Assembly: GCF_034314165.1 (NCBI RefSeq)
Contig: NZ_JAVIWK010000001.1
Span: 3,301,001-3,365,000 of the forward strand
Direction of reading: 5' to 3'
Origin: Pseudomonas sp. Bout1
GTDB lineage: Bacteria > Pseudomonadota > Gammaproteobacteria > Pseudomonadales > Pseudomonadaceae
DNA length: 64,000 bases
Shown here: positions 42,638-52,575 of the stretch, in pieces
Position numbering within the stretch: the first letter of the stretch is position 1
How the letters are laid out: each line of letters begins with the position of its first letter
Notes under the pieces: generated by a model
Seen by the model: the letters and a program-made list of their open reading frames with translations, nothing else
The model's database searches: none
What the model was told of the DNA's origin: nothing
Translations under genes and position numbers: made by a program

Positions 42638-44431
42638 ATGACAACGACAGTAGGTGACTTTCTGGTTGAACGGCTTGCCCAGTGGGGCGTCACGCGGATT
42701 TTTGGTTATCCGGGTGACGGCATCAACGGCGTGTTTGGTGCCTTGAGTCGCGCCAACGGCAAAATCGAGTTCATCCAGGCCCGTCACGAAGAAATGGCCG
42801 CGTTCATGGCTTCGGCCCACGCTAAATTTACTGGCGAGCTTGGGGTATGCATTGCCACCTCCGGGCCGGGTGCGTCGCATTTGATCACTGGACTGTATGA
42901 CGCGCGTATGGACCACATGCCGGTGCTGGCCATTGTCGGGCAACAAGCCCGGGCAGCGCTGGGCGGCCATTACCAGCAAGAGCTGGACCTGGTCTCGATG
43001 TTCAAGGACGTGGCCGGCGCCTTTGTGCAACAGGCCTCGGTGCCGTCGCAGGTGCGCCACCTGATTGACCGTGCGGTACGCACCGCCGTCGGCGAGCGTC
43101 GGGTCACTGCGATCATTTTGCCCAACGACTTGCAGGAAGCTGCCTACGAGCCTCCCGCCAGGGCCCATGGCACGGTGCATTCCGGAGTGGGCTACAGCAA
43201 ACCCAAGGTAGTGCCCTATGACGCCGACCTGCAGCGCGCGGCGGACGTACTCAATGCCGGCAAAAAGGTTGCAATTCTGGTCGGCGCCGGGGCACTGGCG
43301 GCGACTGATCAGGTGATCGCCGTGGCCGAAGCATTGGGCGCAGGCGTCGCCAAGGCGTTGCTCGGCAAGGCGGTGTTGCCCGATGACTTGCCGTGGGTGA
43401 CCGGCAGCATCGGCCTGCTCGGCACCGAACCCAGCTACAAGTTGATGACCGAATGCGACACCTTGTTGATGATCGGCTCGGGTTTTCCCTATTCCGAGTT
43501 CCTGCCCAAGGAAGGCCAGGCGCGCGGCGTGCAGATTGACCTGCAACCCGACATGCTGAGCCTGCGCTACCCGATGGAGGTGAACCTGCTCGGCGATGCG
43601 GCCGAAACCCTATCCGCACTGCTGCCGCTGCTGGAACACAAGACCACGCGTACCTGGCGCAAAAAGATCGAAGGCTGGCGCGCAAGCTGGGAGAAAACCC
43701 TGGAGAAACGCGCCCTGGCCAAGGCCAAGCCGATCAACCCCCAGCGCGTGGTATACGAACTTTCGCCGCGCTTGCCCGACCACGCGATTATCACCAGCGA
43801 CTCCGGCTCCTGCGCCAACTGGTATGCGCGTGATCTGAAGATCCGCCGGGGCATGCAGTGTTCGCTGTCCGGCGGCCTGGCGTCGATGGGCGCCGCCGTG
43901 CCCTATGCGATTGCGGCCAAATTCGCCCATCCGCAGCAAACGGTGATCGCGCTGGTAGGCGATGGCGCGATGCAAATGAACAACATGGCCGAGTTGATCA
44001 CCGTCGCCAAATACTGGCGGCAGTGGCAGAGCCCGAAATGGATCTGCGCAGTCTTCAACAACGAGGACTTGAACCAGGTCACCTGGGAGCAACGGGTGAT
44101 GGAAGGCGATCCCAAGTTCGAGGCTTCGCAGAACATCCCCGACGTGCCGTACCACCTGTTTGCGATCTCGCTGGGGCTCAAGGGTATCTTCGTCGAGCGC
44201 GAAGAAGACGTCGCGTCGGCCTGGGAGCAAGCGCTCGCCTCTGATGTGCCGGTGTTGATCGAGTTCAAGACCGACCCCAACGTGCCGCCGCTGCCACCGC
44301 ATATCAAGCTGGAACAAGCGAAGAAATTTGCTTCCACGCTGCTCCAGGGCGATCCGGATGAGGCCGGGGTGATTGTGCAAACTGCCAAGCAAGTGCTGGC
44401 GAGTGTCTTGCCGGGGCGCGCGAAGCCATAG
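42638..44431 (+). CDS. Thiamine diphosphate-dependent enzyme (PoxB-like)
   Basis: 597 residues in the POX/AHAS layout: N-terminal PYR domain with RIFGYPGDGINGVFG and the catalytic Glu in ARHEEMAAFMA, a central domain (ILVGAGAL), and a C-terminal PP domain with VGDGAMQMNNMAEL ... FNNEDLNQV, the ThDP/Mg site. It is closest in appearance to pyruvate:quinone oxidase (PoxB) and relatives. The end (KQVLASVLPGRAKP) could contact the membrane but no amphipathic helix is obvious. Substrate not certain; acetolactate synthase is less likely because no small subunit is nearby. Confidence 0.85.
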   Translation: MTTTVGDFLVERLAQWGVTRIFGYPGDGINGVFGALSRANGKIEFIQARHEEMAAFMASAHAKFTGELGVCIATSGPGASHLITGLYDARMDHMPVLAIVGQQARAALGGHYQQELDLVSMFKDVAGAFVQQASVPSQVRHLIDRAVRTAVGERRVTAIILPNDLQEAAYEPPARAHGTVHSGVGYSKPKVVPYDADLQRAADVLNAGKKVAILVGAGALAATDQVIAVAEALGAGVAKALLGKAVLPDDLPWVTGSIGLLGTEPSYKLMTECDTLLMIGSGFPYSEFLPKEGQARGVQIDLQPDMLSLRYPMEVNLLGDAAETLSALLPLLEHKTTRTWRKKIEGWRASWEKTLEKRALAKAKPINPQRVVYELSPRLPDHAIITSDSGSCANWYARDLKIRRGMQCSLSGGLASMGAAVPYAIAAKFAHPQQTVIALVGDGAMQMNNMAELITVAKYWRQWQSPKWICAVFNNEDLNQVTWEQRVMEGDPKFEASQNIPDVPYHLFAISLGLKGIFVEREEDVASAWEQALASDVPVLIEFKTDPNVPPLPPHIKLEQAKKFASTLLQGDPDEAGVIVQTAKQVLASVLPGRAKP

Positions 44432-44516
44432 ACAGCCCGCGCCGATAACAAAAATAACGAACTCCTGCGCACCCGCGCAGCCATAGCTGTAAGGACATGG
44501 ACATGAGAATCCGGCG

Positions 44517-45173
44517 ATGACGCAGATTTTCAGGCGCTCGGCCGACACCTGGTTGCGCGTGGGACTGCTGCTGCTGATCGTCGGCCTCTCGGGAGGCTTG
44601 CTTGTGGCATTGACCCTGGAGGGCACCGACTACCGCACCGGGCGTAATTGGGTGGTCGAACAGCCCTTGCCCTTCAGTCATGCCCACCACGCGGGCGAGC
44701 TGAAGATTGACTGTCGCTACTGCCACAGCGCGGTGCAGTCCTCGGCTATCGCCAGCCTGCCGCCCACCGAAACCTGTATGAGCTGTCATTCCCAGGTCTG
44801 GAAAAACGCCGACGTGCTGGCGCCGTTGCGCAAGAGCCTGCGCGAGCATGAGCCGATGCACTGGCAGCGCGTGGTCGAGCTGCCGGACTACGTATACTTC
44901 CATCACGGCGTGCATGTAAACGCTGGTGTTGGCTGTAGCGAATGTCACGGCCAGGTCGACCGTATGCAACTGATGTTCAAGGCCCAACCTCTGAATATGG
45001 GCCAGTGCCTGGCCTGTCACCGGGACCCAGCACCGCACCTGCGGCCGGTAGATCAGGTAACGAACATGCAGTGGCGTACCGATGAGGATCGCCGCGCTCT
45101 GGGTGAGCGTCTTATGAAGGCGCACCCTATTGATATCCGAGGTCTGACCGACTGCGGGACGTGCCACCGATGA
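44517..45173 (+). CDS. actA: ActA-like pentahaem cytochrome c of Alternative Complex III
   Basis: 218 residues with one N-terminal membrane helix (about 14-34) and five CxxCH haem sites: CRYCH (66-70), CMSCH, CSECH, CLACH and CGTCH. ActA carries electrons in the quinol:cytochrome c oxidoreductase ACIII, which replaces the bc1 complex. The following genes encode the remaining ACIII subunits in the usual order, so the call is safe. Its stop overlaps the actB start by 4 bp. No terminator separates it from the ThDP gene 85 bp upstream, so the promoter is not obvious. Confidence 0.93.
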   Translation: MTQIFRRSADTWLRVGLLLLIVGLSGGLLVALTLEGTDYRTGRNWVVEQPLPFSHAHHAGELKIDCRYCHSAVQSSAIASLPPTETCMSCHSQVWKNADVLAPLRKSLREHEPMHWQRVVELPDYVYFHHGVHVNAGVGCSECHGQVDRMQLMFKAQPLNMGQCLACHRDPAPHLRPVDQVTNMQWRTDEDRRALGERLMKAHPIDIRGLTDCGTCHR

Positions 45174-48040
45174 GCGCGCCACTGGATTTCACCGCCTTGC
45201 GCGGGCAACTGGCCGGGCTCAAGGGCCAGGCCTATTGGCGCGGGCTTGAGGCCCTGGCGGCGTCCCCCGAGACCCAAGCGCTGATGGAAGCGGAGTTTCC
45301 GGGAGCGGCACCGTTGATGGACCGCCGAAGCTTCCTGCAACTGATGGCGGCCAGCCTCGCCATGGCCGGGCTGGCCGCGTGCGGCAAAACCCCGGAACAG
45401 GCCGTTACGGCGGTTAACCAACCGGTTTCACTGACACCGGGTGTCGCCGCCTGGTATGCGACCGCCATACCCTTTTGCGGCGTCGCTCAGCCGGTGTTGG
45501 GCAAGACTGTCGCCGGACGCCCGATCAAGCTGGAAGGCAACCCTGAACACCCGATGTCCGGCGGCACTTGTGATGCGTTCACCCAGGCTGCAATCCTGCA
45601 ACTCTATGACCCCGACCGCTCCCAGGCGCCGCGCTTCAAAGGCCGCGAAACCAGTTGGTCGCACGTGCTTGCGGCGCTGTCGGGCATGCAACAGGCGCTG
45701 GATGGCGTCCACGGCAAAGGCCTGCACATCGCCTGCGGCGCCAGCAGTTCGCCGACCCTCGGGCGACAGCTCGATCAACTGCAAGAACGCTGGCCCGAGG
45801 CGAGGCTGTACCACGCTGAGGCATTCAACGAGACCGTCGCCCTGCACAGCAGCGAACGGGTGTTCGGCCAGCCGGTGAGCCCGCGCGTGCACTTGGAACA
45901 GGCTGACGTGCTGGTGTGCCTGGAATACGATCCGTTGGGCAGCGGTCCCCACCAGACGGCGTTGCAGCGCGGCTGGGCCGAGCGGCGGCGGCGGGCGGCC
46001 AAAGGCGAGGGCGCCGCATTGGCGTTCGTGGCTGAAAGCATTCCAACCCTCACCGGCGCAGCCGCCACGGCACGCCTGCCGATCGCGCCATCACGCCTGC
46101 CGGACCTGTTGCTGGCCTTGAGCCAAGCCTTGGGCGAAACGCTTTCGGCCACGCCGCGCATGACGGCAGCGCAGCAGCATTGGGTTGACGCGGCCGCCGC
46201 CGCGCTCAAGGCGCATCCAGGCCGAGGGTTCATCGGCGTCAGCCCTCAGGCGCCCGAGGCGCTGCAGGCGCAGGTCATGCACCTGAACCAGCGTCTCGGC
46301 CATCCGGACTGGCAGGTGCCGAGCCTGCTGGGTTATGCGCCGCAACGCCGTTGGGATTCGCTGGATCAACTGAATCGCGAGCTGACAGCGGGGCGCGTCA
46401 CTCACTTGCTCATGCTTGATTGCAACCCGCTGCAGACTTCACAGCTTGCGCGCGACCTGCAGCAGGTGCCGTTCCGCCTGCACGCCGGGCTCTATTACGA
46501 CGAAAGCGCTGCCGAATGCCACTGGCACCTGCCACTCAACCATGCGCTGGATGGCTGGAGTGACGCCCGCGCCGCAGACGGCAGCGCCTGCATCGTGCAG
46601 CCGCTGATCGAACCGATGTACGCGACCCGTACGTTGCATCAGGTGGTCGACATGCTGCTCAACGCCGCCGAGGTTGATGCCCTGCAACTGGTGCGCGCCA
46701 CGTGGGCGCCTATCCCCGAGGCTCAATGGCGCCAGGCTTTGGCGGACGGCTGGATCGAACCGGCTGCGCCGCCCATAGAAGTCGCCGACGCGACAGCGGC
46801 AACTCCCGCATTGACCGACATCGACGGCCTGCAGGCGGTCATCCGCCCAGACCCGACGGTATGGGACGGGCGTTTCGCCAATTGTGGATGGCTGCAGGAA
46901 CTGCCCAAGCCGATCAGTACCCTCACCTGGAGCAACGTGATCGGGCTTTCGCCGCGCCAGGCTGAGCAGTTGGGCCTTGGCAATGGTGACGGCGTTGAAG
47001 TAACCCTGGCCAACCAGACTGTGCGCGGGCCCGTGTGGATCGAGCCGGGGCAGGCCGACGAGGTCATCGCCCTGTACACCGGTTATGGCCGAACCCGCGC
47101 CGGGCGTGTCGGTAACCACCTCGGCTACGCCGTCAGGCCGCTGGAACAGCTTTCCGTCGGCGCGACCCTGCGTGCCACGGGCGAGCGTTATCGGTTGGCC
47201 GCCACGCAGGCCCATCACCACCTTCCCGGCGATGAAGACCCACCCATCCGCGTAGTCGCGCGCGATGCGCCGCAACTGCCCACCCAATCGATTCCGGTGT
47301 CGCTCTACAGCCCGGCCGCCGACAGTGGCCCGCAGTGGGGCATGGTCATCGACCTGGACCTGTGCACTGGCTGCAACGCCTGTGTCGTCGCCTGCCAGGC
47401 CGAGAACAACATCGCGGTGGTCGGCGCCGACCAGGTTGCCCAAGGCCGCAGCCTGCACTGGCTGCGCATCGATCACTACTACCAGGGCCCGCTGGAGGCA
47501 CCGCGCTCACGCTTCCAGCCGTTGCCGTGCATGCATTGCGAACAGGCGCCCTGCGAAACCGGCTGCCCGGTCAATGCCACGGTACACAGTCGCGATGGTT
47601 TGAATCAGATGGTCTACAACCGCTGCATCGGCACGCGCACGTGTGCCTCCTATTGCCCGTACAAAGTCCGCCGCTTCAATTGGCTGGACTACAGCGCCGA
47701 TGCGGCGCCGTCGCTCCAGGCCCAGCGCAACCCCGAGGTGACGGTGCGCGCCCGGGGCGTCATGGAAAAATGTACCTACTGCATCCAGCGCATCAGCAGT
47801 GCGCGGATTGACGACAAGCAGCAAGGTGGCGACTTCGACACCTCAGGCGTGGTCACCGCCTGCCAACAGACGTGCCCCAGCCAGGCCATCCGTTTTGGCG
47901 ACATCGCCGACCCGGCGAGCGCCGTCAGCCAGGCACGCCGGGACCCACGCCATTACCGCCTGCTCGAAGCCCTCGGCACGCGACCGCGCACCAGCTATCT
48001 GGCGCGGATCGAAGAGGAGGGCGCGGCCGATGAGCACTGA
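45170..48040 (+). CDS. actB: ActB-like molybdopterin-fold/iron-sulphur fusion subunit of ACIII
   Basis: 956 residues. A twin-arginine motif (MDRRSFLQLM) followed by a hydrophobic stretch lies near 50-70. The central part resembles molybdopterin oxidoreductases (GNPEHPMSGGTCDAF, LSPRQAEQLGLGNGDGVEV), but in ACIII it holds no Mo cofactor (known). The C-terminal ~240 residues carry four Cys groups: CTGCNACVVAC, CMHCEQAPCETGC, CIGTRTCASYC, CTYCIQRI plus CQQTC. ATG 45170 is chosen because of the 4-bp overlap with actA. It overlaps actC by 11 bp. Confidence 0.93.
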   Translation: MSAPLDFTALRGQLAGLKGQAYWRGLEALAASPETQALMEAEFPGAAPLMDRRSFLQLMAASLAMAGLAACGKTPEQAVTAVNQPVSLTPGVAAWYATAIPFCGVAQPVLGKTVAGRPIKLEGNPEHPMSGGTCDAFTQAAILQLYDPDRSQAPRFKGRETSWSHVLAALSGMQQALDGVHGKGLHIACGASSSPTLGRQLDQLQERWPEARLYHAEAFNETVALHSSERVFGQPVSPRVHLEQADVLVCLEYDPLGSGPHQTALQRGWAERRRRAAKGEGAALAFVAESIPTLTGAAATARLPIAPSRLPDLLLALSQALGETLSATPRMTAAQQHWVDAAAAALKAHPGRGFIGVSPQAPEALQAQVMHLNQRLGHPDWQVPSLLGYAPQRRWDSLDQLNRELTAGRVTHLLMLDCNPLQTSQLARDLQQVPFRLHAGLYYDESAAECHWHLPLNHALDGWSDARAADGSACIVQPLIEPMYATRTLHQVVDMLLNAAEVDALQLVRATWAPIPEAQWRQALADGWIEPAAPPIEVADATAATPALTDIDGLQAVIRPDPTVWDGRFANCGWLQELPKPISTLTWSNVIGLSPRQAEQLGLGNGDGVEVTLANQTVRGPVWIEPGQADEVIALYTGYGRTRAGRVGNHLGYAVRPLEQLSVGATLRATGERYRLAATQAHHHLPGDEDPPIRVVARDAPQLPTQSIPVSLYSPAADSGPQWGMVIDLDLCTGCNACVVACQAENNIAVVGADQVAQGRSLHWLRIDHYYQGPLEAPRSRFQPLPCMHCEQAPCETGCPVNATVHSRDGLNQMVYNRCIGTRTCASYCPYKVRRFNWLDYSADAAPSLQAQRNPEVTVRARGVMEKCTYCIQRISSARIDDKQQGGDFDTSGVVTACQQTCPSQAIRFGDIADPASAVSQARRDPRHYRLLEALGTRPRTSYLARIEEEGAADEH

Positions 48041-49394
48041 GCCATTGCTGCACGACACCGCGCATTTTTTGCCGCAGGCCTTGAGTGACCAGCAGGTGTC
48101 GCGCCAGGTGTTCGGGCCGCTGCAACAGTTCCCGCGGCGCGTGGCCTGGCGCTGGATGTTCGGAGCCGGCATCGTGCTGTTGCTGGTCTACCTCGCCTCA
48201 GTCGCGGTGTTGTTGGCCAAGGGCGTGGGTATGTGGGGCAATAACCAGCCGGTGCAGTGGGGCTTTGGCATTCTCAATTACATCTGGTGGCTGGGCATCG
48301 GCCACGCCGGCACGTTTATTTCAGCGTTGCTGCTGCTGATCGAACGGCCCTGGCGGCATACCCTCAATCGCCTGGCCGAATTGATGACGCTGATGGCGGT
48401 GATCTGCGCCGCGCTGTACCCGATCCTGCACCTGGGCCGTCCCTGGCTGTTCTACTGGACCATGCCGTACCCGAATGAAATGGGGCTATGGCCGCAATTC
48501 AAGAGCCCCACCGCGTGGGACATGTTTGCGATCCTGTCGTACCTGACGGTGTCGGTGTTGTTCCTGCTGGTGGGCGCCATACCGGATTTCGCCACCGCCC
48601 GTGACCGCGCCAGGACGCCGTTGCGGCAAGTTCTGTATGGCCTGCTCGCGCTCGGTTGGCGCGGTTCGCAACGGCACTGGGCGTTATGGCGACGCACCAC
48701 GCGGGTGCTGGCGATCCTGGCAATACCGCTGGTGTTTGCGGTCTCCAGCGGTTACTCGTTCCTGATGACCATGGGCCCCCAGAGTGGCTGGCATTCAACG
48801 TTATTCCCAGCGTATTTCGTCGCCGGCGCGGTGTTTTCCGGGTTTGCGCTGGTGGCGTTGCTGGCGATTGGCGTGCGCTGGATGCTGTGCATCGAAAGCC
48901 TGATTACCGCGCGCCATCTGGACATGCTCGGCCGCTTGCTGCTGGCCACCGGTTGGCTGACGGCCTACGGTTACCTGGCGGATCTGTTCATGCCGTTCTA
49001 CAGCGGCGATGCACATGAAATCGAGGTGCTGCTCACGCGCATCAATGGCCCGCATGCCTGGAGTTTCTGGCTGGCCATTGTCTGCAATGTCGGCGTGCTC
49101 CAAGCATTGTGGTGGCCCCAAGTGCGACAGCAACCGAGACGCCTGGCCCTGGTCGCGTTGGCGGTGCTGGTGGGCATGTGGGCCGAACGTTTCATGTTGC
49201 TAATCCCGCCCCAGACCCGCGACCTGCTGGTGTCGAGTTGGGGCGACTATTCGCCAACGCTGTGGGACTGGTCGCTGTTTATTGGCAGCTTCGGCGTATT
49301 TCTGGTGCCCTACAGCCTGTTCCTGCGCTACCTGCCGATGGTCTCGGCGTTCGAGGTCAAGCAGGCGCTGCATCAGGAGCGCAGCGATGGCTGA
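48030..49394 (+). CDS. actC: ActC-like NrfD/PsrC quinol-oxidising membrane subunit
   Basis: 454 residues with about ten membrane helices and the NrfD/PsrC family pattern (WGFGILNYIWWLGIGHAGT, ILHLGRPWLFYW, PFYSGDAHEIEVL). ActC houses the quinol site of ACIII and is anchored to ActB's iron-sulphur part. ATG 48030 overlaps actB by 11 bp; the actD start overlaps this stop by 8 bp. Confidence 0.92.
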   Translation: MSTEPLLHDTAHFLPQALSDQQVSRQVFGPLQQFPRRVAWRWMFGAGIVLLLVYLASVAVLLAKGVGMWGNNQPVQWGFGILNYIWWLGIGHAGTFISALLLLIERPWRHTLNRLAELMTLMAVICAALYPILHLGRPWLFYWTMPYPNEMGLWPQFKSPTAWDMFAILSYLTVSVLFLLVGAIPDFATARDRARTPLRQVLYGLLALGWRGSQRHWALWRRTTRVLAILAIPLVFAVSSGYSFLMTMGPQSGWHSTLFPAYFVAGAVFSGFALVALLAIGVRWMLCIESLITARHLDMLGRLLLATGWLTAYGYLADLFMPFYSGDAHEIEVLLTRINGPHAWSFWLAIVCNVGVLQALWWPQVRQQPRRLALVALAVLVGMWAERFMLLIPPQTRDLLVSSWGDYSPTLWDWSLFIGSFGVFLVPYSLFLRYLPMVSAFEVKQALHQERSDG

Positions 49395-49911
49395 CTGCCT
49401 GGGGCTGCTCGCGCGTTTTTCCGCACCCCAACCGCTGGTAGAGGCGGGGTTGCGCGCCTGGGACCTCGGCTATCGACGCCTGGACGCGTTTGCGCCGTTT
49501 GCGCTGGAAGTCTTGGAGCCGGTATTGGCGGCCAGGTCCAACCGCGTGCCACGCATGGCGTGTGTCGGCGCTGCAGTGGGCGCCGGGCTGGCACTGTTGA
49601 TGCAGATTGGCTCGGTGTGGGCCTATCCACTGAACGTTGGCGGGCGTCCGTTGATTGCGTTGCCGCAGCTGTGGGTGGTGACGTTCTTGTTCGCGGTGGT
49701 GTTTGCTGGCGTGGCGGCGGTGCTGACCTGGTTGATGTGCATCCGCCTGCCACGCCTGCACCATCCGTTATTTGCTGCAGAAGGGTTCGACGCCGCCAGT
49801 GATGACGGGTTCTTCCTGTTTATCGACGCGCGTGACCCACTGTTCGACCTTGAAAACACCCGTGCCTGGCTGGCCGAACACGCGCTCAGCGTGCAGGCGG
49901 TGCAACCGTGA
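49387..49911 (+). CDS. actD: ActD-like DUF3341 membrane subunit
   Basis: 174 residues with two membrane helices (about 60-80 and 95-118) and soluble ends, matching DUF3341/ActD. The segment DDGFFLFIDARDPLFDLENT near the C-terminus is typical. It starts inside the end of actC and is followed with 4-bp overlap by actE. Confidence 0.9.
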   Translation: MADCLGLLARFSAPQPLVEAGLRAWDLGYRRLDAFAPFALEVLEPVLAARSNRVPRMACVGAAVGAGLALLMQIGSVWAYPLNVGGRPLIALPQLWVVTFLFAVVFAGVAAVLTWLMCIRLPRLHHPLFAAEGFDAASDDGFFLFIDARDPLFDLENTRAWLAEHALSVQAVQP

Positions 49912-50441
49912 GTCGCTGGCCGTGGGCGCTGTGCCTGGCGTTGCTGTGCAGTGGCTGCGATGATATGTCGCGCCAGGCCAAGGTGCTGGAGCAGCGCGCG
50001 GGTGCGTTGTTCGCCGACGGCCTCAGCAGCCGTCAGCCACCGGCGGGCAGCGTGGCGCGCGGGCAGTTGCAGCGCGAGGCAAGCGTGCAGCAGCGCCCGG
50101 CGCTGAGTGCGGCATTGCTTGCCCGGGGCGAGGCTGGCTATCAAACCTTTTGTACACCCTGCCATGGCCTGAGCGGGCTCGGCGATGGCTTGGTGGTCGG
50201 TCGCGGTTTTCCGGCGCCGCCATCATTCATCGAGCCTCGGCTGTTGAACGCAACCGATGACCAACTGATGCACGTCATCGCCCATGGGCAAGGCTTGATG
50301 TATGGCTACGAATCGCGCATCCAGCCGCAGGAGCGCTGGGCCATTGTCGCCCATCTGCGCCTGTTGCAATTGAGCCAGCATGCCGACCTCGACAGCCTGC
50401 CGGCGCCGCTGCGCCAGGCGTTCGAGGCGCGAGCGCAATGA
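49908..50441 (+). CDS. actE: ActE-like monohaem cytochrome c lipoprotein
   Basis: 177 residues, GTG start. The lipobox LCSGC predicts lipidation of Cys17. One haem site, CTPCH (82-86), lies in a class I cytochrome c domain with MYGYESRI supplying a probable Met ligand. ActE is the periplasmic monohaem cytochrome of ACIII. It overlaps actD and actF by 4 bp each. Confidence 0.92.
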   Translation: MSRWPWALCLALLCSGCDDMSRQAKVLEQRAGALFADGLSSRQPPAGSVARGQLQREASVQQRPALSAALLARGEAGYQTFCTPCHGLSGLGDGLVVGRGFPAPPSFIEPRLLNATDDQLMHVIAHGQGLMYGYESRIQPQERWAIVAHLRLLQLSQHADLDSLPAPLRQAFEARAQ

Positions 50442-51436
50442 AACGCCTACCACTGCTGGTCGCCATCGCAGCCCTCGGGCTCGCGCTGTTTGCCCTGTGG
50501 CAGCCAGCCTGGGTCGGCGCGGGCGCACTGGCGGCGGCAGTGAATGGCACCAGCATCGCGCTGGGCTGCGTGCTGCTCGCCGTGCTGACGCCCTTGGTCA
50601 GCGGGCGCTGGCAACCGCTGCTGGAACCGGGCAGCCGCCTGGGCGCGAGCGCGGTGATCCTGATGGTGCCGATGCTGCTGCCGGTGCTGCTGGCAATGGC
50701 GTGGGTGTACCCGTGGTACGGCCAGGAGACCCAGGGTTTTCGCGGACTCTGGTTGTCACCGTGGTTTTTTGTGCTGCGCACCTTGCTGTATGCCGGGCTG
50801 GCTTGGCGGGTGCTGCGCTGGGCCGGTCGGCACAACGCCGCGGGGCTGATCCTCTACGGGTTGACGGCCAGCCTGGCGGCGGTGGACTGGCTGATGTCGC
50901 TGCAGCCGGGGTTTGTCTCCAGCATTTTCGGCCTGTTGTTGATTGCCCGGCACTTGCTCGATGGCCTGGCGTTTGCCGGGCTCTGTGTGATGTGCTGGAA
51001 CGTGGTGCTGTTGCCGGCCCGGCAGTGCGTCGTATTGCGTGGCCTGTTGGTAAGTGCCCTGGGGTTTTGGGTGTATGTGCACTTCATGCAGTACCTGATT
51101 ATCTGGTCGGTGAACCTGGAGCATGAAACGCTCTGGTATCGCCTGCGGGAAGCCGGGTTGTGGGGCGTGTTGACCGCGTTGTTGATGCTTGGGCAACTGG
51201 CGTGTCTGCTGGTGCTTGCGTCGCCGTGGGGCGCGCGGATGTGGGTGTTGATGTGGGGTTGCGTGGCGATCCTGCTGTTGGGGGCGCTGGAGTCCATCTG
51301 GATCAGCCTGCCGTCGATATTCCCTGAAGCAGGCGCCGGCGCCGTGCTGACCGCCGTGCTTTGCCAGGGCGTCTACGCGGCGGGCCTGTTCATGTGGTGG
51401 CGCCGGCAATGGCAAAGGAGGCGCCATGACACCTGA
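50438..51436 (+). CDS. actF: ActF-like membrane subunit of ACIII
   Basis: 332 residues with about ten membrane helices, related in layout to ActC. VHFMQYLIIWSVNLEHETLWY around 225-245 is a hallmark of ActF proteins. Overlaps actE by 4 bp and the next gene by 11 bp. Confidence 0.9.
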   Translation: MKRLPLLVAIAALGLALFALWQPAWVGAGALAAAVNGTSIALGCVLLAVLTPLVSGRWQPLLEPGSRLGASAVILMVPMLLPVLLAMAWVYPWYGQETQGFRGLWLSPWFFVLRTLLYAGLAWRVLRWAGRHNAAGLILYGLTASLAAVDWLMSLQPGFVSSIFGLLLIARHLLDGLAFAGLCVMCWNVVLLPARQCVVLRGLLVSALGFWVYVHFMQYLIIWSVNLEHETLWYRLREAGLWGVLTALLMLGQLACLLVLASPWGARMWVLMWGCVAILLLGALESIWISLPSIFPEAGAGAVLTAVLCQGVYAAGLFMWWRRQWQRRRHDT

Positions 51437-51794
51437 TTACCAACCCAACAGTTTTGACGGCAAAAAAGCCTGGCGCGTGATCCTGCTGTTGTTCGTGGCG
51501 GTCGCGCTGGCATTGGGTGGCGTGGCTTGGCTGTTGAGTGGCTATCGCCAGCATGCGCGACAGCCACCCTTGAGCGAACTGGAAAGCCAGCGTCTGCTGC
51601 CGCCCGAGCCGCGCTTGCAAGCCAACCCCAGGCAGGCCGGCGAAGCACAACTCGCCCGCCAGCGCGTGCACCTGGACAGCTTTGGCTGGGTCGACCGCGA
51701 GCATCACATCGTGCATCTGCCCTTGGCGCACGCTCGGCAGTTGATGCTGGAGCGAGGCTGGCCCGCATCAGAGGACGATGGCCGTGGGCATTAA
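51426..51794 (+). CDS. Small single-pass membrane protein of the ACIII-caa3 operon
   Basis: 122 residues with one helix near 17-40 (VILLLFVAVALALGGVAWLL) and a Gln/Arg-rich periplasmic part ending in HIVHLPLAHARQLMLERGWP. It may correspond to the small ActG-like subunit or an assembly factor. No cofactor motif is visible. It overlaps both neighbours, so it is co-translated. Confidence 0.75.
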   Translation: MTPDYQPNSFDGKKAWRVILLLFVAVALALGGVAWLLSGYRQHARQPPLSELESQRLLPPEPRLQANPRQAGEAQLARQRVHLDSFGWVDREHHIVHLPLAHARQLMLERGWPASEDDGRGH

Positions 51795-52575
51795 ACCCGT
51801 TCTGGCGCTGCTGGCGTGCCTGGTGTTGCAACCGGTCATGGCCCAGGGCTTCGACCCGTTTACCGCCGCTGGCATCGACAGCAGCCGCGTGGGCAGCCAC
51901 CTGGCCCTGGACACGCGCTTTACCGATCAGCACGGCGGCTCGGTGCGCCTGGGCGATTTGTTCAACGGCCAACCGACGCTGCTGGTGCCGTTGTACTTCC
52001 GCTGCCCGAATGTGTGTGGTGCGGCGCTCTCGACCTTGTTCAGCCAACTGGCGAACCAGCCTTACCGCCTGGGACGGGACTTCCAGGTCATCGCCTTCAG
52101 CTTCGACCCGCGTGAGGACGTGGGCGCCGCCCGCGAAGAACTGGCCAAGCTCAGCCAGCACTGGCCGGCATTGGCCAACGCGCCCGGCCTGCACCTGCTG
52201 ACCGGCGACGCGGCTGCCAGCCAGACCCTGGCCGACTCGATTGGGTTCGGTTACCGCTTCGATCCGCAGCAACAACAATACGCCCACAGTTCGGCGGTGG
52301 CGGTGGTCACCGCTGACGGACGCTTGTCGCGCTGGCTCTATGGCCTGGGCTACCAGGCCAGCGACCTGCGCCTGGCGCTCACCGAAGCCGGGCAGGGCAA
52401 GCTCGGCGCAATCAAGGAGCAGCTGTTGTTGCTGTGCTACCACTACGACCCCCAAAGCGGCACCTATAGCAGCCGGATTATCTTACTGCTCCAGGTGGCC
52501 GGCGTCGCAACGGTGCTGGTGCTGGGCCTGTTTATCGGCCTGGCCGTACGCCGCGAACGGCGGAGGGCGCCATGA
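51778..52575 (+). CDS. SCO1/SenC copper chaperone
   Basis: 265 residues with a signal peptide and a thioredoxin fold. Copper ligands are Cys76 and Cys80 in FRCPNVC and His170 in YAHSSA. A C-terminal helix (IILLLQVAGVATVLVLGLF) anchors it. SCO proteins load the CuA site of cytochrome oxidase subunit II, which is encoded by the next gene with a 4-bp overlap. Confidence 0.93.
   Translation: MAVGIKPVLALLACLVLQPVMAQGFDPFTAAGIDSSRVGSHLALDTRFTDQHGGSVRLGDLFNGQPTLLVPLYFRCPNVCGAALSTLFSQLANQPYRLGRDFQVIAFSFDPREDVGAAREELAKLSQHWPALANAPGLHLLTGDAAASQTLADSIGFGYRFDPQQQQYAHSSAVAVVTADGRLSRWLYGLGYQASDLRLALTEAGQGKLGAIKEQLLLLCYHYDPQSGTYSSRIILLLQVAGVATVLVLGLFIGLAVRRERRRAP

Noticed and set aside
46439..47476. Reverse-strand frame of 345 codons opposite actB
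   Set aside because: Shadow of the ActB iron-sulphur region; no start context and no family features.
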